Position numbers and translations under genes: made by a program | Notes under the pieces: model-generated | Database searches by the model: none | The model's input: the letters and a program-made list of their open reading frames with translations, nothing else | Told to the model about the DNA's origin: nothing | Shown here: in pieces, positions 27,260 to 36,400 of the stretch | Numbering within the stretch: the stretch's first letter is position 1 | Layout: every line of letters begins with the position of its first letter | Assembly: GCF_000009765.2 (NCBI RefSeq) | Contig: NC_003155.5 | Span: 6,386,001-6,450,000 of the forward strand | DNA length: 64,000 nucleotides | Direction: 5' to 3' | DNA from: Streptomyces avermitilis MA-4680 = NBRC 14893 | GTDB lineage: Bacteria > Actinomycetota > Actinomycetes > Streptomycetales > Streptomycetaceae

Positions 27260-29170
27260 ATGTACCTGCACGTAAAACAGAAGATCGTCACGCTCGCGAC
27301 CGCCTTGTGCCTGACCGTAGGCGCGGGCGTGGGCACGGCCGCGGCGGCCGGACCCGCCCCGAAGCGGGAGCCGGAGCCCACGCTGCTGGAGATCGCGGCC
27401 AAGGTGGCGAAGTACTCCGACTGCGGTTCCCAGCCGCTGCTGGAACGGCCCGCCTGCCTGAAGGAGTTCGCCCTCAAGTCCGCCAAGCTCGGCCTCGGCG
27501 TGGGCGTCTTCCTCTACGTCACCCGTGACGCGATGAAGGACGAGGGCACCTCTTTCAAGGGGCTGGAGAAGGAGCTGACCGAGCTGCACAAGCTCAAGCC
27601 CCTCCTCCTGCTCGACCCGGACAAGGAGACCGACCCGGAGAAGAAGAAGCAGATCTACGAGCAGACGGTCAAGGCGCTCAAGGCCGCCAAGCCGCACGTG
27701 GACAAGCTGCGCACCGACGTCGTGAAGGCGTCCCGGATACTCGACGCCCACACGGAGTCGGTCGAGGCCCTCGCCGTGCTCGCCGTCGCGGTGGGGGACT
27801 ACTACCCCGACCCCAAGCCCGTCGACGACCGGCCGCCGAAGGACACCTGGGACATCGCGGGCTTCTTCAAGGACATCAACAAGAGCCTGGACCAGATAAA
27901 CGCCGGCTTCGACAAGATGAACGGCGCCCTCGATGACATGAACAAGGCCACGGCCGAGGTCAACCGGGGCCTGGACAAGGCCAACAAGGGCATCGAGAAG
28001 GCCAACCGGGGGATGGACAAGCTCAACGAGGGCATCAAGGAGGCCAACAAGGGGCTGAACGAGACGAAGAAGGCCGTCGACGGCATCGGCAAGGCCGCGT
28101 CGAAGCTCCACGAGGTACCCGAGTTCGACTTCGACTTCTCCGGCATCGCCGACAAGATCGGTTCGAAGGACACCACTCCCGGGGAACGGGCCGCGCAGGA
28201 GCGCCGGATGTCGATGCTGCTCAACCTGCTGCCCGGGATCGGGGACGGCAAGGGCGTCATCGAGGCCATCACCGGCACCGACCTGGCCACCGGTGAGAAG
28301 GTGAGCAGCACCGACCGGGTGCTGGGCTCGCTCGCGGTCATGCGCTGGCTCAAGTACGGGGGCAAGCTGCTCCCGGAGGACATCCGCGCCGCCCGCAAGG
28401 GCGACAAGGTGCCCGACTGCAACAGCTTCCCGGCCGGCACGCGGGTCCTCATGGGCGACGGCACCACCACCCTGCCCATCGAGCAGATCACCGTCGGCGA
28501 CAGCGTCCTGGCCACCGACCCGGAAGCGGGGACCACGGGCTCGCGCCCGGTGGACGACACGATCTACACGCCCGACGACGAGGACTTCACCGGCGTCACC
28601 CTGGCCGGCGACGCGGCCGACGGGCCGCCCGCGCTCACCGCGACCGACCGCCACCCCTTCTGGGTCGAGAACCGGGGGCGGTGGGCCGACGCCCGCGACC
28701 TCAACTCCGGTGACACCCTTCGTACCCCCGACGGCACCGGGGTCCGGATCGACAAGGTCACGCACTGGAAGGAGCCGCAGGGCGCCTACAACCTGACCGT
28801 CAACGACCTCCACACCTACTACGTGCTCGCCGGTACGGTGCCCGTACTGGTGCACAACGCAGGATTGTGCACCGAGAAAATCGACAGCGTCTTCCATAAC
28901 CCCAGCGGCAGGTCCTCTCAGGATCAGTTCGAATACCACTGGGAAAAGCATGCGAAGGCGCGCGGTGTCACGCGTGAGCAGTACCTCCAGGATGCGAAAG
29001 GCTGGGCGACGGGCATTGCCCGGCCAGGAGGGAAGAGAGGGCTCAACGCCAGCTTGGAGGAGTTGGCGGACGGGTCGCGCGGGATAAAATACGTGGACCC
29101 CCAGACGGGTAAGGGCGGGATCATCGGCCCCGACGGCAAGGTCGTAACCTTCTGGTATGGCGCCGACTAA
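27260..29170 (+). CDS. Secreted polymorphic toxin: coiled coil, pretoxin, Hint, C-terminal toxin domain
   Basis: A 636-residue modular toxin. A signal peptide (about 1-30, ending AAAAG) is followed by a helical region and an 11-residue-periodic coiled coil (about 205-285, with NKGIEKANRGMDKLNEGI). A short PT-TG-like linker (LLNLLPGIGDGKGVIEAITG) precedes a Hint autoprotease domain starting at C387 (CNSFPAGTRVLM), with TATDRHPFW and ending VLVHNAG at about 531-534. The last 100 residues form the toxin tip. Its FEYHWEKHAKARGVTREQYL, later IGPDGKVVTFWYGAD pattern resembles BECR-fold nucleases (Barnase/EndoU/ColicinD/RelE class). The DNA of this tip has lower GC than the rest of the gene, a sign of tip exchange. 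The adjacent downstream gene is the likely immunity protein. Confidence 0.88.
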   Translation: MYLHVKQKIVTLATALCLTVGAGVGTAAAAGPAPKREPEPTLLEIAAKVAKYSDCGSQPLLERPACLKEFALKSAKLGLGVGVFLYVTRDAMKDEGTSFKGLEKELTELHKLKPLLLLDPDKETDPEKKKQIYEQTVKALKAAKPHVDKLRTDVVKASRILDAHTESVEALAVLAVAVGDYYPDPKPVDDRPPKDTWDIAGFFKDINKSLDQINAGFDKMNGALDDMNKATAEVNRGLDKANKGIEKANRGMDKLNEGIKEANKGLNETKKAVDGIGKAASKLHEVPEFDFDFSGIADKIGSKDTTPGERAAQERRMSMLLNLLPGIGDGKGVIEAITGTDLATGEKVSSTDRVLGSLAVMRWLKYGGKLLPEDIRAARKGDKVPDCNSFPAGTRVLMGDGTTTLPIEQITVGDSVLATDPEAGTTGSRPVDDTIYTPDDEDFTGVTLAGDAADGPPALTATDRHPFWVENRGRWADARDLNSGDTLRTPDGTGVRIDKVTHWKEPQGAYNLTVNDLHTYYVLAGTVPVLVHNAGLCTEKIDSVFHNPSGRSSQDQFEYHWEKHAKARGVTREQYLQDAKGWATGIARPGGKRGLNASLEELADGSRGIKYVDPQTGKGGIIGPDGKVVTFWYGAD

Positions 29171-29185
29171 TGAGAGGATGAGTCG

Positions 29186-29530
29186 TTGTCGGACTTTATG
29201 GAGGACTACGCTCTCTGGCGACGCTTGCCGTTCCCCGGTCTACGCCGCGGCGAGAATGTGTTGCGCGCAGGCGAGAACCTGGCACTCATTCATGGCGACC
29301 TAGCTCTCGCTGACGAACATGTGACCCAGGTGATCCTTTTTGTCGACGAGGGGATATTCAAGCCGGCCCGGGGGGACGTCATGGGTTTGCTTGAAGGGAT
29401 CATCTCTCGCTTGGAACGATTCGGCGAAGGCGCGACCACGGAAGAGCGAGAAGTTGTCGACGCCCATTTTCGGTATGCAGTTCTGCTGCATCGAATCTAT
29501 GGTGAATTTCTACGCATAGGAGCTCCGTAG
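29186..29530 (+). CDS. Probable immunity protein to the upstream toxin
   Basis: A 114-residue protein whose TTG start (29186) has AGAGGA 7 nt upstream; an internal ATG at 29198 is the alternative. It begins 15 bp after the toxin stop, on the same strand. It is predicted helical, acidic and soluble, with no family I can name (VTQVILFVDEGIFKPARGDV, LLHRIYGEFLRIG). Lower GC than its surroundings, small size and position match immunity genes of polymorphic toxin loci. The function is inferred from context only. Confidence 0.72.
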   Translation: MSDFMEDYALWRRLPFPGLRRGENVLRAGENLALIHGDLALADEHVTQVILFVDEGIFKPARGDVMGLLEGIISRLERFGEGATTEEREVVDAHFRYAVLLHRIYGEFLRIGAP

Positions 29531-29643
29531 CCCGTGACCTGACCAGCAGGAAATGATGAAGAGCCGCTCACAGCGTGTGGGCGGCTCATCGTCAATTCAT
29601 GCGGCAGAACCGTGACACGCTGGTTCAGGGAGGCAGTCAGGGT

Positions 29644-30147
29644 ATGTATGAGATTCGCGGCTACGTCAACGGGGCTCCGCCGGGAATGCTTGACCGTTCC
29701 GACGAAACACAGGTACCGGCCGTGAGCGCGTTCCGGATGTACCTGAGGGTGGTCAGCGAGTCCCTGCAACCGGAGGAGATCTCCGCGCGGCTGGGGACAG
29801 GGCCCGACGAAGCGACCGCGATCGGCAGCCGCAGACGCCCCCAGTCGCCGCCGCGCGCGCATGCGACCTGGATCCGGCACGTCCTGGCCGCGGGCGGGCC
29901 CGGGCGGCCGGAGGATCTCGAACCGGTGGTCCTCGGGTGGGGGCCGGAGTTCGCCGCGGCCCTGGGGCGGCTGGCCGGCTCCGGGGAGGCTGACGTCTGC
30001 CTGGTGGTCGTCCAGGAGTTCACCGACCCCGAGGACCCGCAGCAGAAGGGCATCTTCCTGAGCGCGGCCCTGCTGGCCTGGCTGGCCGAGGCCGGGGCGT
30101 CGCTGGACATCGACCAGTACGTGTACCTCGACCGCGACGACCAGTAG
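29644..30147 (+). CDS. DUF4279-like protein
   Basis: A soluble protein of 167 residues from ATG 29644, which has GGAGG 10 nt upstream. It begins with a short variable segment and then FRMYLRVVSESLQPEEISARLG, WIRHV and the FLSAALLAWLAEAGASLDIDQYVYL ending, matching the DUF4279 pattern as I remember it. The family is uncharacterised. GC rises back to the genome norm within the gene. Its place right after a toxin/immunity pair raises the possibility of a further immunity-related role, without direct evidence. Confidence 0.72.
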   Translation: MYEIRGYVNGAPPGMLDRSDETQVPAVSAFRMYLRVVSESLQPEEISARLGTGPDEATAIGSRRRPQSPPRAHATWIRHVLAAGGPGRPEDLEPVVLGWGPEFAAALGRLAGSGEADVCLVVVQEFTDPEDPQQKGIFLSAALLAWLAEAGASLDIDQYVYLDRDDQ

Positions 30148-30191
30148 CGCCGGTCTTGCGTAGTGCTGGTCAACCGGGCGTCGCCGGTTGT

Positions 30192-30413
30192 TCAGGCGGG
30201 GAACTCGCCGTCCTTGACGGCCGTGACGAACGATGCCCAGTCGGCGGGCGAGAAGACCAGCGCGGGCCCGTGCGGGACCTTGGAGTCGCGGACGGGGACG
30301 CCGGAGGGGTGGCCGTCCAGCACCTCGAGGCAGCTGCCGCCCTCGCTGTTGCTGTAGGACGACTTGCGCCAGCCTCGCAGCGTCGCGGCGTTCGGGATTA
30401 TCTGGTCAGCCAT
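30192..30413 (-). CDS. DUF397 protein
   Basis: A small (73-residue) actinobacterial protein with the DUF397 hallmarks WRKSSYSNSEGGSCLEV, VPVRDSK and FSPADWASFVTAVKDGEF. Such genes nearly always follow a Scr1/WhiJ-type HTH gene, as here: its ATG overlaps the regulator's stop by 8 bp. It is thought to act together with the HTH partner in developmental or stress control, and the molecular role is unknown. Confidence 0.92.
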   Translation of the reverse strand: MADQIIPNAATLRGWRKSSYSNSEGGSCLEVLDGHPSGVPVRDSKVPHGPALVFSPADWASFVTAVKDGEFPA

Positions 30414-31200
30414 GGTGTCCGTAGTCCTTCGCTGTTGCCCTCAGCAGAGCCACTGACTCCTTCAGCGGCAGTGCGTCGCTCAACGCGAGAGCGTAGCGAC
30501 CCTGCAACTCCTGAACCACGGACGGGGAGTCGTGCACTTTTCCCATGCGGAGGCCCTCGCTGTACGCCACCGGCGGCTGGTCCTCGAACCACATGAGACT
30601 GAGCATGCTCTCCATCAGCGGATGGAAGCCCAGTGCGAACGGCAGCACGTGGACGCGGACCCGGCGACACTCTGCCAAGCACACGAGGTGCATGAGCTGC
30701 TCCGCCATGACTTCTCGCCCGCCCACGACGCGACGTAGCACCGCCTCGTCCAGCGTCGCCCAGACTACGGGCGCCCCCGGGGCATCGAGAATCTTCGCGC
30801 GCTCAAGGCGTGTGACAACGAGCCTGTCACATTCCTCATCACTCGCAGGAGGGAAGGACTTGCTCAGAACCGCACGTGCGTACCTTTCCGTCTGGAGGAT
30901 GCCCGGAACGAACGACAGGGCGAACTCGTTGATCCTCACCGCCTGTTGTTCGAGCAGCAGCGCCGCTTCGAAGTAGTCGGCGACCGCCGCGTCCTCCCGC
31001 GGCAGAAAGCTGCTCAGCACATTCCCTGTGTTCAGGACCTCGTCCAGGCGTCGCGCGTCCTCCTTGGACGGGGTCCGTCGGCCCGCCTCGATGTGCGCGA
31101 TGTGCGAGCGCGTCATGACCGCCGCGTCGGCCAGCTGTTGCTGCGTCAGTCCCGCCGTCTCGCGCTGCTGCTTCAGCCAGTCACCGTACGTGCTGGTCAT
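30406..31200 (-). CDS. XRE-family HTH regulator with DUF5753 domain (Scr1/WhiJ type)
   Basis: A 264-residue regulator. The N-terminal helix-turn-helix spans about residues 5-55 (LKQQRETAGLTQQQLADAA, MTRSHIAHIEAGRR). The DUF5753 domain follows with INEFALSFVPGILQTERYARAVL and VLPFALGFHPLMESMLSLMWF. ATG 31200 is chosen with AAAGGAG at 6-nt spacing; a TTG 6 nt upstream overlaps that site. It is translationally coupled to the DUF397 gene. Such pairs recur in many copies in Streptomyces and are linked to differentiation. A cognate partner is suspected in the two small genes divergent from it. Confidence 0.92.
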   Translation of the reverse strand: MTSTYGDWLKQQRETAGLTQQQLADAAVMTRSHIAHIEAGRRTPSKEDARRLDEVLNTGNVLSSFLPREDAAVADYFEAALLLEQQAVRINEFALSFVPGILQTERYARAVLSKSFPPASDEECDRLVVTRLERAKILDAPGAPVVWATLDEAVLRRVVGGREVMAEQLMHLVCLAECRRVRVHVLPFALGFHPLMESMLSLMWFEDQPPVAYSEGLRMGKVHDSPSVVQELQGRYALALSDALPLKESVALLRATAKDYGHHG

Positions 31201-31300
31201 GGCCAACTCCTTTGTGACAAATGCCTGGTCACACCCCGCCCTCTGGCGAGCCTAGCCCGGCCCGTCGCACTCTGTGAGTGGATCGCCACACAAAGCGAGA

Positions 31301-31329
31301 CCCCCGCGACCGAGCGACCGGTCCGGGGG
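31301..31329. terminator. Weak hairpin in the divergent region
   Basis: CCCCCG (31301-31306) can pair with CGGGGG (31324-31329), with inner CGACCG/CGGTC pairing. It lies upstream of the 31364 gene, so it may attenuate rather than terminate. Weak by eye. Confidence 0.35.
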
Positions 31330-31363
31330 CGTGGCCATCAACGAACCCAACGGAGTTGACGAC

Positions 31364-31711
31364 ATGAGCCACCGTATCGCCCGCCTCTTCGAGCCGCTGC
31401 TGCGGCTTCTGCTCCCCGGCACGGGACGCCGTCGCCGCGCGGTCACCGCCCCGGCGCACCGACGCCCCACCCCCTCGTACGCCCCTGGACGGACCGCCCG
31501 TCGCGACGGGTCCCGCCCCCTGCGCGGCGAGGACAACGCGATGGTCCGCCCCTATCTCGTCGCCCATGAGCGGAGCGAGGAAGCGCGGCGGCAGCGAGCC
31601 CGGCGACGCGCCCTGTGGCTCGCCGTGCACGGCATCGACGTCGGCCCTCGGATCATTCACGGCATCGACATCGGCCCGCGGATCATCCACCGTGTGGAGG
31701 TGCCCGCGTGA
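31364..31711 (+). CDS. Small Arg-rich protein divergent from HTH/DUF397 locus, 115 aa
   Basis: ATG 31364 has GGAG 8 nt upstream. The product is strongly basic, with an N-terminal amphipathic helix (MSHRIARLFEPLLRLLLPG) followed by Arg/Ala-rich sequence (GRRRRAVTAPAHRR). Residues about 90-109 hold two tandem GIDVGPRIIH copies encoded by a 30-bp repeat. The family is not recognised; similar proteins accompany HTH/DUF397 loci in streptomycetes. The stop codon overlaps the next gene's GTG (GTGA). Confidence 0.72.
   Translation: MSHRIARLFEPLLRLLLPGTGRRRRAVTAPAHRRPTPSYAPGRTARRDGSRPLRGEDNAMVRPYLVAHERSEEARRQRARRRALWLAVHGIDVGPRIIHGIDIGPRIIHRVEVPA
31631..31690 (+). repeat. 30-bp tandem repeat, two copies
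   Basis: Units 31631-31660 and 31661-31690 encode GIDVGPRIIH and GIDIGPRIIH inside the small Arg-rich gene. They differ at a few positions that are mostly synonymous, so the duplication is not brand new. Confidence 0.85.
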
Positions 31712-32046
31712 CCAGCGACCGGACGGAAACCGTGCGGCTGCTCCCGTGGTCCGGCCCGGAAGGCAAGCCCTGTTACGTCGTCGGCGACGGGACCGGATAC
31801 GTCTCCCGCATGGCCGACAGCGTCGAGAGTGTGCAGCTGGGCATGGCGGCCCAGATCCTCGACCACGCCGCCGACATGCTCGCCGACCACAAGGCCACCG
31901 CCGCGCAACTCCGTTTCCTGGCGGCCCGTATGGCCGAGGCACTCCGCGATGTTCGCCGCATCGCGGAGAGCAGGGGCGCCCGGCTCCCCGGGCCGGCCGG
32001 TGAAGGCCCCGAGGACGACACCGAAAGCCCTGCGACAGACGTCTGA
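31708..32046 (+). CDS. Small helical protein coupled to the 31364 gene, 112 aa
   Basis: GTG 31708 overlaps the preceding stop codon (GTGA), so translation is coupled. The sequence has a compact N-terminal part (LLPWSGPEGKPCYVVGDGTGYVSRMADSVES) followed by a helical segment with regular hydrophobics (LGMAAQILDHAADMLADHKATAAQLRFLAARMAEALRDVRRIAES). This resembles companion genes that often sit opposite HTH/DUF397 regulators. Function unknown. A longer upstream frame to 31615 would run through the previous gene and is rejected. Confidence 0.75.
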   Translation: MTSDRTETVRLLPWSGPEGKPCYVVGDGTGYVSRMADSVESVQLGMAAQILDHAADMLADHKATAAQLRFLAARMAEALRDVRRIAESRGARLPGPAGEGPEDDTESPATDV

Positions 32047-32263
32047 TTCACCCGCGTCCGCTTCACCCGCGCCTGATCCCCTCGCGTCTGGTGCGGCGCG
32101 CACGGCCGGAGGGCAGGCGTCGGCCCGGGTGCGCACAACACTCGGGCCGCACCGAACCCCTGTCCGTGGAACGCGCGTACAACTTTCGGTCATCTCCGTG
32201 AGTCAAGGGAGGCGAGTGCGCCCGTGGCGCGCTCGTACCGCTTCAAGGGGATGGGAAGCCTTC

Positions 32264-33196
32264 ATGACTCACCGGATGTCCCGGGGTGCCCGTGTGCTCG
32301 CAGTGAGCCTCGGTGCCGGGATGCTCATACCGCTCGCGGCCGCCGCGACGCCCGCCGCTGCCGTGGGGACACCCCAGGTCAGCTGTACCTCGGAGAAGGC
32401 AGGCCTGGCCGCCAAGCTCCAGAGCGACATCACCGCGGCTCTCGCGAACCGCAAGGGCACGATCGCGGTCGGCCTCTACGACCGCACCACCAAGACGAGC
32501 TGCACCCTGCGTTCCAGCACCGCCTACGACTCGGCGAGCGTCGTCAAGGTCACCGTGCTGGCCACGCTGCTGTGGGACGCCAAGAAGCACAACCGCTATC
32601 TCACGTCGCGCGAGACCGACCTCGCCACGGACATGATCACCAAGTCCGACAACACCGCGACCAGCACACTGTGGAGGCAGCTGGGCGTGACCAAGGTGAA
32701 AGGTTTCCTCGCTGCCGCCGGGATGACGCAGACGAAGCCGGGAGCGGACGGCTACTGGGGCCTCACCCAGATCACGGTCCGCGACGAGCAGAAGCTGCTC
32801 GCCCTCGTCACCGCCAAGAACTCCGTCCTGACCGACAACTCCCGTGCCTACATCCTGAAGCTGATGGGCAAGGTCGTCTCCTCGCAGCGCTGGGGCACCC
32901 CGGCCGGCGCGCCCTCGTCCGTCGCCGTGCACGTCAAGAACGGCTGGCTGTCCCGGGCGACGCACGGCTGGCGCGTCCACAGCGTCGGCACCTTCAACGG
33001 CGGCGGCCACGACTACACGATGACCGTGCTCACCCACGGCAACAGCACCATGGACTACGGCGTCGACACCATCCAGGCCGTGGCCAAGGCCATCCACAAG
33101 GACCTGGTGCCGGCCACCAGCAGCGCGAGCGTCCAGCGGTACGTGCCCACGGACACGCCCAAGGAGGCGTTCCCGGCGGTGCCCGCCACCGGCTGA
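32264..33196 (+). CDS. Secreted serine hydrolase, class A beta-lactamase-like
   Basis: An exported 310-residue protein of the class A beta-lactamase/penicillin-binding fold. A signal peptide (about 1-33) ends near PAAAVG. Motifs: ASVVKVTVL, a SxxK-type nucleophile box at about residue 91, then TKSDNTATSTL (SDN box), and the third-strand KNGW in place of KTG. The KNG variant and lack of a clear Glu166-type Omega loop are unusual, so penicillin hydrolysis should not be assumed. A DD-peptidase-like or other esterase role is possible. ATG 32264 is selected; a GGGATGGGAAG stretch precedes it. Confidence 0.82.
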   Translation: MTHRMSRGARVLAVSLGAGMLIPLAAAATPAAAVGTPQVSCTSEKAGLAAKLQSDITAALANRKGTIAVGLYDRTTKTSCTLRSSTAYDSASVVKVTVLATLLWDAKKHNRYLTSRETDLATDMITKSDNTATSTLWRQLGVTKVKGFLAAAGMTQTKPGADGYWGLTQITVRDEQKLLALVTAKNSVLTDNSRAYILKLMGKVVSSQRWGTPAGAPSSVAVHVKNGWLSRATHGWRVHSVGTFNGGGHDYTMTVLTHGNSTMDYGVDTIQAVAKAIHKDLVPATSSASVQRYVPTDTPKEAFPAVPATG

Positions 33197-33484
33197 CGTC
33201 ACCGCCGGCCCCGGCGGCGGCCACCTGTCTGTCCGCCGCCGGGTCCGCCCACGCTCGCGCTCACGCGGACCGAGCCCGTTCGTCCTCCGTCACCCTCGAC
33301 AGCTTCTCCGACGCCCTCGACCGGAAGACGCTGCGCCTGGTGAACTGTCCTTCACTGGGCGCCCAGGTCTGCGTACTCCCTGCGTGCAAGCCCGCCGATT
33401 GTTGCGGAGGGATGAAATCCGGTTCGTTGTGCGTTGGTGCCTTCCGGAAGATCAGGACGGATGGACGGACGGAAAGGCACCGGC
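33197..33484. other. Intergenic region, 288 bp
   Basis: This is the gap between the secreted hydrolase and the ABC exporter. No same-strand frame with a ribosome site is seen. It presumably holds the exporter promoter, and no palindrome stood out. Confidence 0.4.
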
Positions 33485-36400
33485 GTGACAGCGCACGAGG
33501 GGGAGACAGCGCACGAGGGGGAGCCGCGCGGCTGGGCGTATCGGCTCGCGGGATACGCCTGGCGGTATCCCAAGGACGTCGTCCTCGCGCTCGGCTCCTC
33601 GCTCGCCGGCATGGCCGTCATGGCGCTCGTCCCGCTGATCACCAAGGTGATCATCGACGACGTCGTCGGGAACCACACCCGCGACATGGCCCCCTGGGCG
33701 GGCGCGCTCATCGGTGCCGCCGTCCTCGTGTACGCCTCCACCTATGTCCGCCGCTACTACGGCGGACGTCTCGCCCTCGACGTCCAGCACGACCTCCGCA
33801 CGGCGATGTACGGGACGATCACCCGGCTCGACGGGCGGCGGCAGGACGAGCTGTCCACCGGCCAGGTCGTCGGCCGCGCCACCAGTGACCTCCAGCTGAT
33901 CCAGGGCCTCCTCTTCATGCTCCCGATGACCATCGGGAACGTCCTGCTCTTCCTGATCTCGCTCGGGATCATGGCCTGGCTCTCGCTGCCGCTCACCCTG
34001 GTCGCGCTGGCGGTCGCCCCCGCCCTCTGGTTCGTCGCCAGGCGCAGCCGCTCCAGGCTCCACCCCGCCACCTGGTACGCGCAGGCGCAGGCCGCCGCCG
34101 TCGCGGGTGTCGTCGACGGCGCGGTCAGCGGCGTACGCGTGGTGAAGGGCTTCGGGCAGGAGGACCAGGAGACCGGGAAGCTCCGGGAGGTCGGGCGCCG
34201 GCTCTTCGCGGGGCGGCTGCGCACCATCCGCCTGAACGCCAAGTACACCCCGGCTCTCCAGGCCGTCCCCGCCCTCGGCCAGGTCGCGATGCTCGCGCTC
34301 GGCGGCTGGCTCGCCGTGCGCGGTCAGATCACGCTGGGTACGTTCGTCGCCTTCTCGTCGTATCTCGCGCAGCTCGTCGGACCGGTGCGGATGCTCGCCG
34401 TGGTGCTGACCGTCGGGCAGCAGGCCCGGGCCGGCGCCGAGCGGGTCCTGGAGCTGATCGACACCGAGCCGTCGATCGAGGACGGGAAGAAGACCCTTCC
34501 GTCCGACGCGCCCGCGACCGTCGAGTTCGACGACGTGTTGTTCGGCTACGAGGAGGGCCGCCCGGTCCTCGACGGGCTGAGCTTCGAGATCCGCCCCGGC
34601 GAGACCCTCGCCGTCGTCGGCTCCTCCGGCTCCGGCAAGTCGACCGTGTCGCTGCTGCTGCCCCGCTTCTACGACGTCACCCACGGCGCGGTCCTCGTCG
34701 GCGGCCACGACGTGCGCGAGCTGACGACCGAGTCCCTGCGGGCCGCGATCGGGCTCGTCCCCGAGGACTCCTTCCTCTTCTCCGACACCGTGCGCGCCAA
34801 CATCGCGTACGGCCGCCCGGACGCCACCCGGGAGCAGATCGAGACCGCGGCCCGTGCCGCCCAGGCGGATCGTTTCATCGCCGAGCTGCCGGACGGGTAC
34901 GACACCAAGGTCGGCGAGCACGGCCTCACCCTCTCCGGCGGCCAGCGCCAGCGCGTCGCCCTCGCCCGCGCCATCCTCACCGACCCGCGCCTGCTCGTCC
35001 TCGACGACGCCACCTCCGCGGTGGACGCCCGAGTCGAACACGAGATCCACGAGGCGCTCCAGCAGGTCATGCGGGGCCGTACGACGCTCCTCATAGCCCA
35101 CCGCCGCTCCACCCTGAACCTCGCCGACCGCATCGCCGTCCTCGACGCCGGCCGCCTCGCCGACATCGGCACGCACGAGGAGCTCCAGGAGCGCTCGTCC
35201 CTGTACCGGCGGCTGCTCACCGACCCGGACGAGCTGGGCGGGGTCTCGCCCGGCCACGCCCAGCCCTTCCCGGTGCGGGAGGACACCTCCGTACGGGACG
35301 AACTGGACGCGGAGTTCGACGCCGAGCGGGGCGTCACTCCGCACCTGTGGACCGGCGACCGCGAGCCCAAGGACACCGCGCTCGCCGGAATGCCCGCCAC
35401 TCCCGAACTCCTCGCCCAGGTCGAGGCGCTGCCCCCGGCCGGCGACCGCCCCGACATCGACGAGGCGCGCGCGGTCACGCCCGAACAGTCGTACGGGCTG
35501 CGCAGGCTGTTGCGCGGTTTCGGGGCGCCGCTGCTCATCAGCCTCGGCCTGGTCGCGGTCGACGCGGTGATGAGCCTGCTGCTTCCGGTGCTGATCCGGC
35601 ACGGCATCGACCAGGGGGTGACCCGGATGGCCCTCGGCGCGGTGTGGGCCGCCGCCGGGCTCGGCCTGTTCACCGTGCTCGTCCAGTGGGCCGCGCAGAT
35701 CGGCGAGACGCGGATGACGGGCCGGACGGGCGAGCGGGTCCTGTACTCGCTCCGGCTGAAGATCTTCGCGCAGCTGCAACGACTCGGGCTCGACTACTAC
35801 GAGCGGGAGCTGACCGGGCGGATCATGACCCGGATGACCACCGACGTCGATGCGCTGTCGACGTTCCTCCAGACGGGGCTCGTCACCGCGTTCGTCTCCG
35901 TGGTCACCTTCTTCGGCATCATGGTCGCGCTGCTCGTGATCGACGTGCAGCTCGCGCTGGTGGTGTTCGTGACGCTGCCGCCGCTGATCATCGCCACGTT
36001 CTTCTTCCGCCGGGCGAGTGTGAAGGCGTACGAACTCGCCCGCGAGCGGGTGTCGGCGGTGAACGCGGACCTTCAGGAGTCGGTCTCCGGGCTGCTGATC
36101 CTCCAGGCCTTCCGGCGCGAGCGGTCGGGCCGGCAGCGGTTCGCGGACGGCAGCGACAGCTACCGCAGGGCGCGTATCCGCGGGCAGTGGCTGATCTCGG
36201 TCTACTTCCCGTTCGTACAGCTGCTGTCGTCGGTGGCCGCGGCCGCCGTCCTGATCATGGGCGCGCACCGCGTCGACGCGGGAACGCTGACGACCGGTGC
36301 GCTGGTCGCGTACCTCCTCTACATCGACCTGTTCTTCGCGCCCGTGCAGCAGCTCTCCCAGGTCTTCGACGGCTACCAGCAGGCGACCGTGTCGCTGGGC

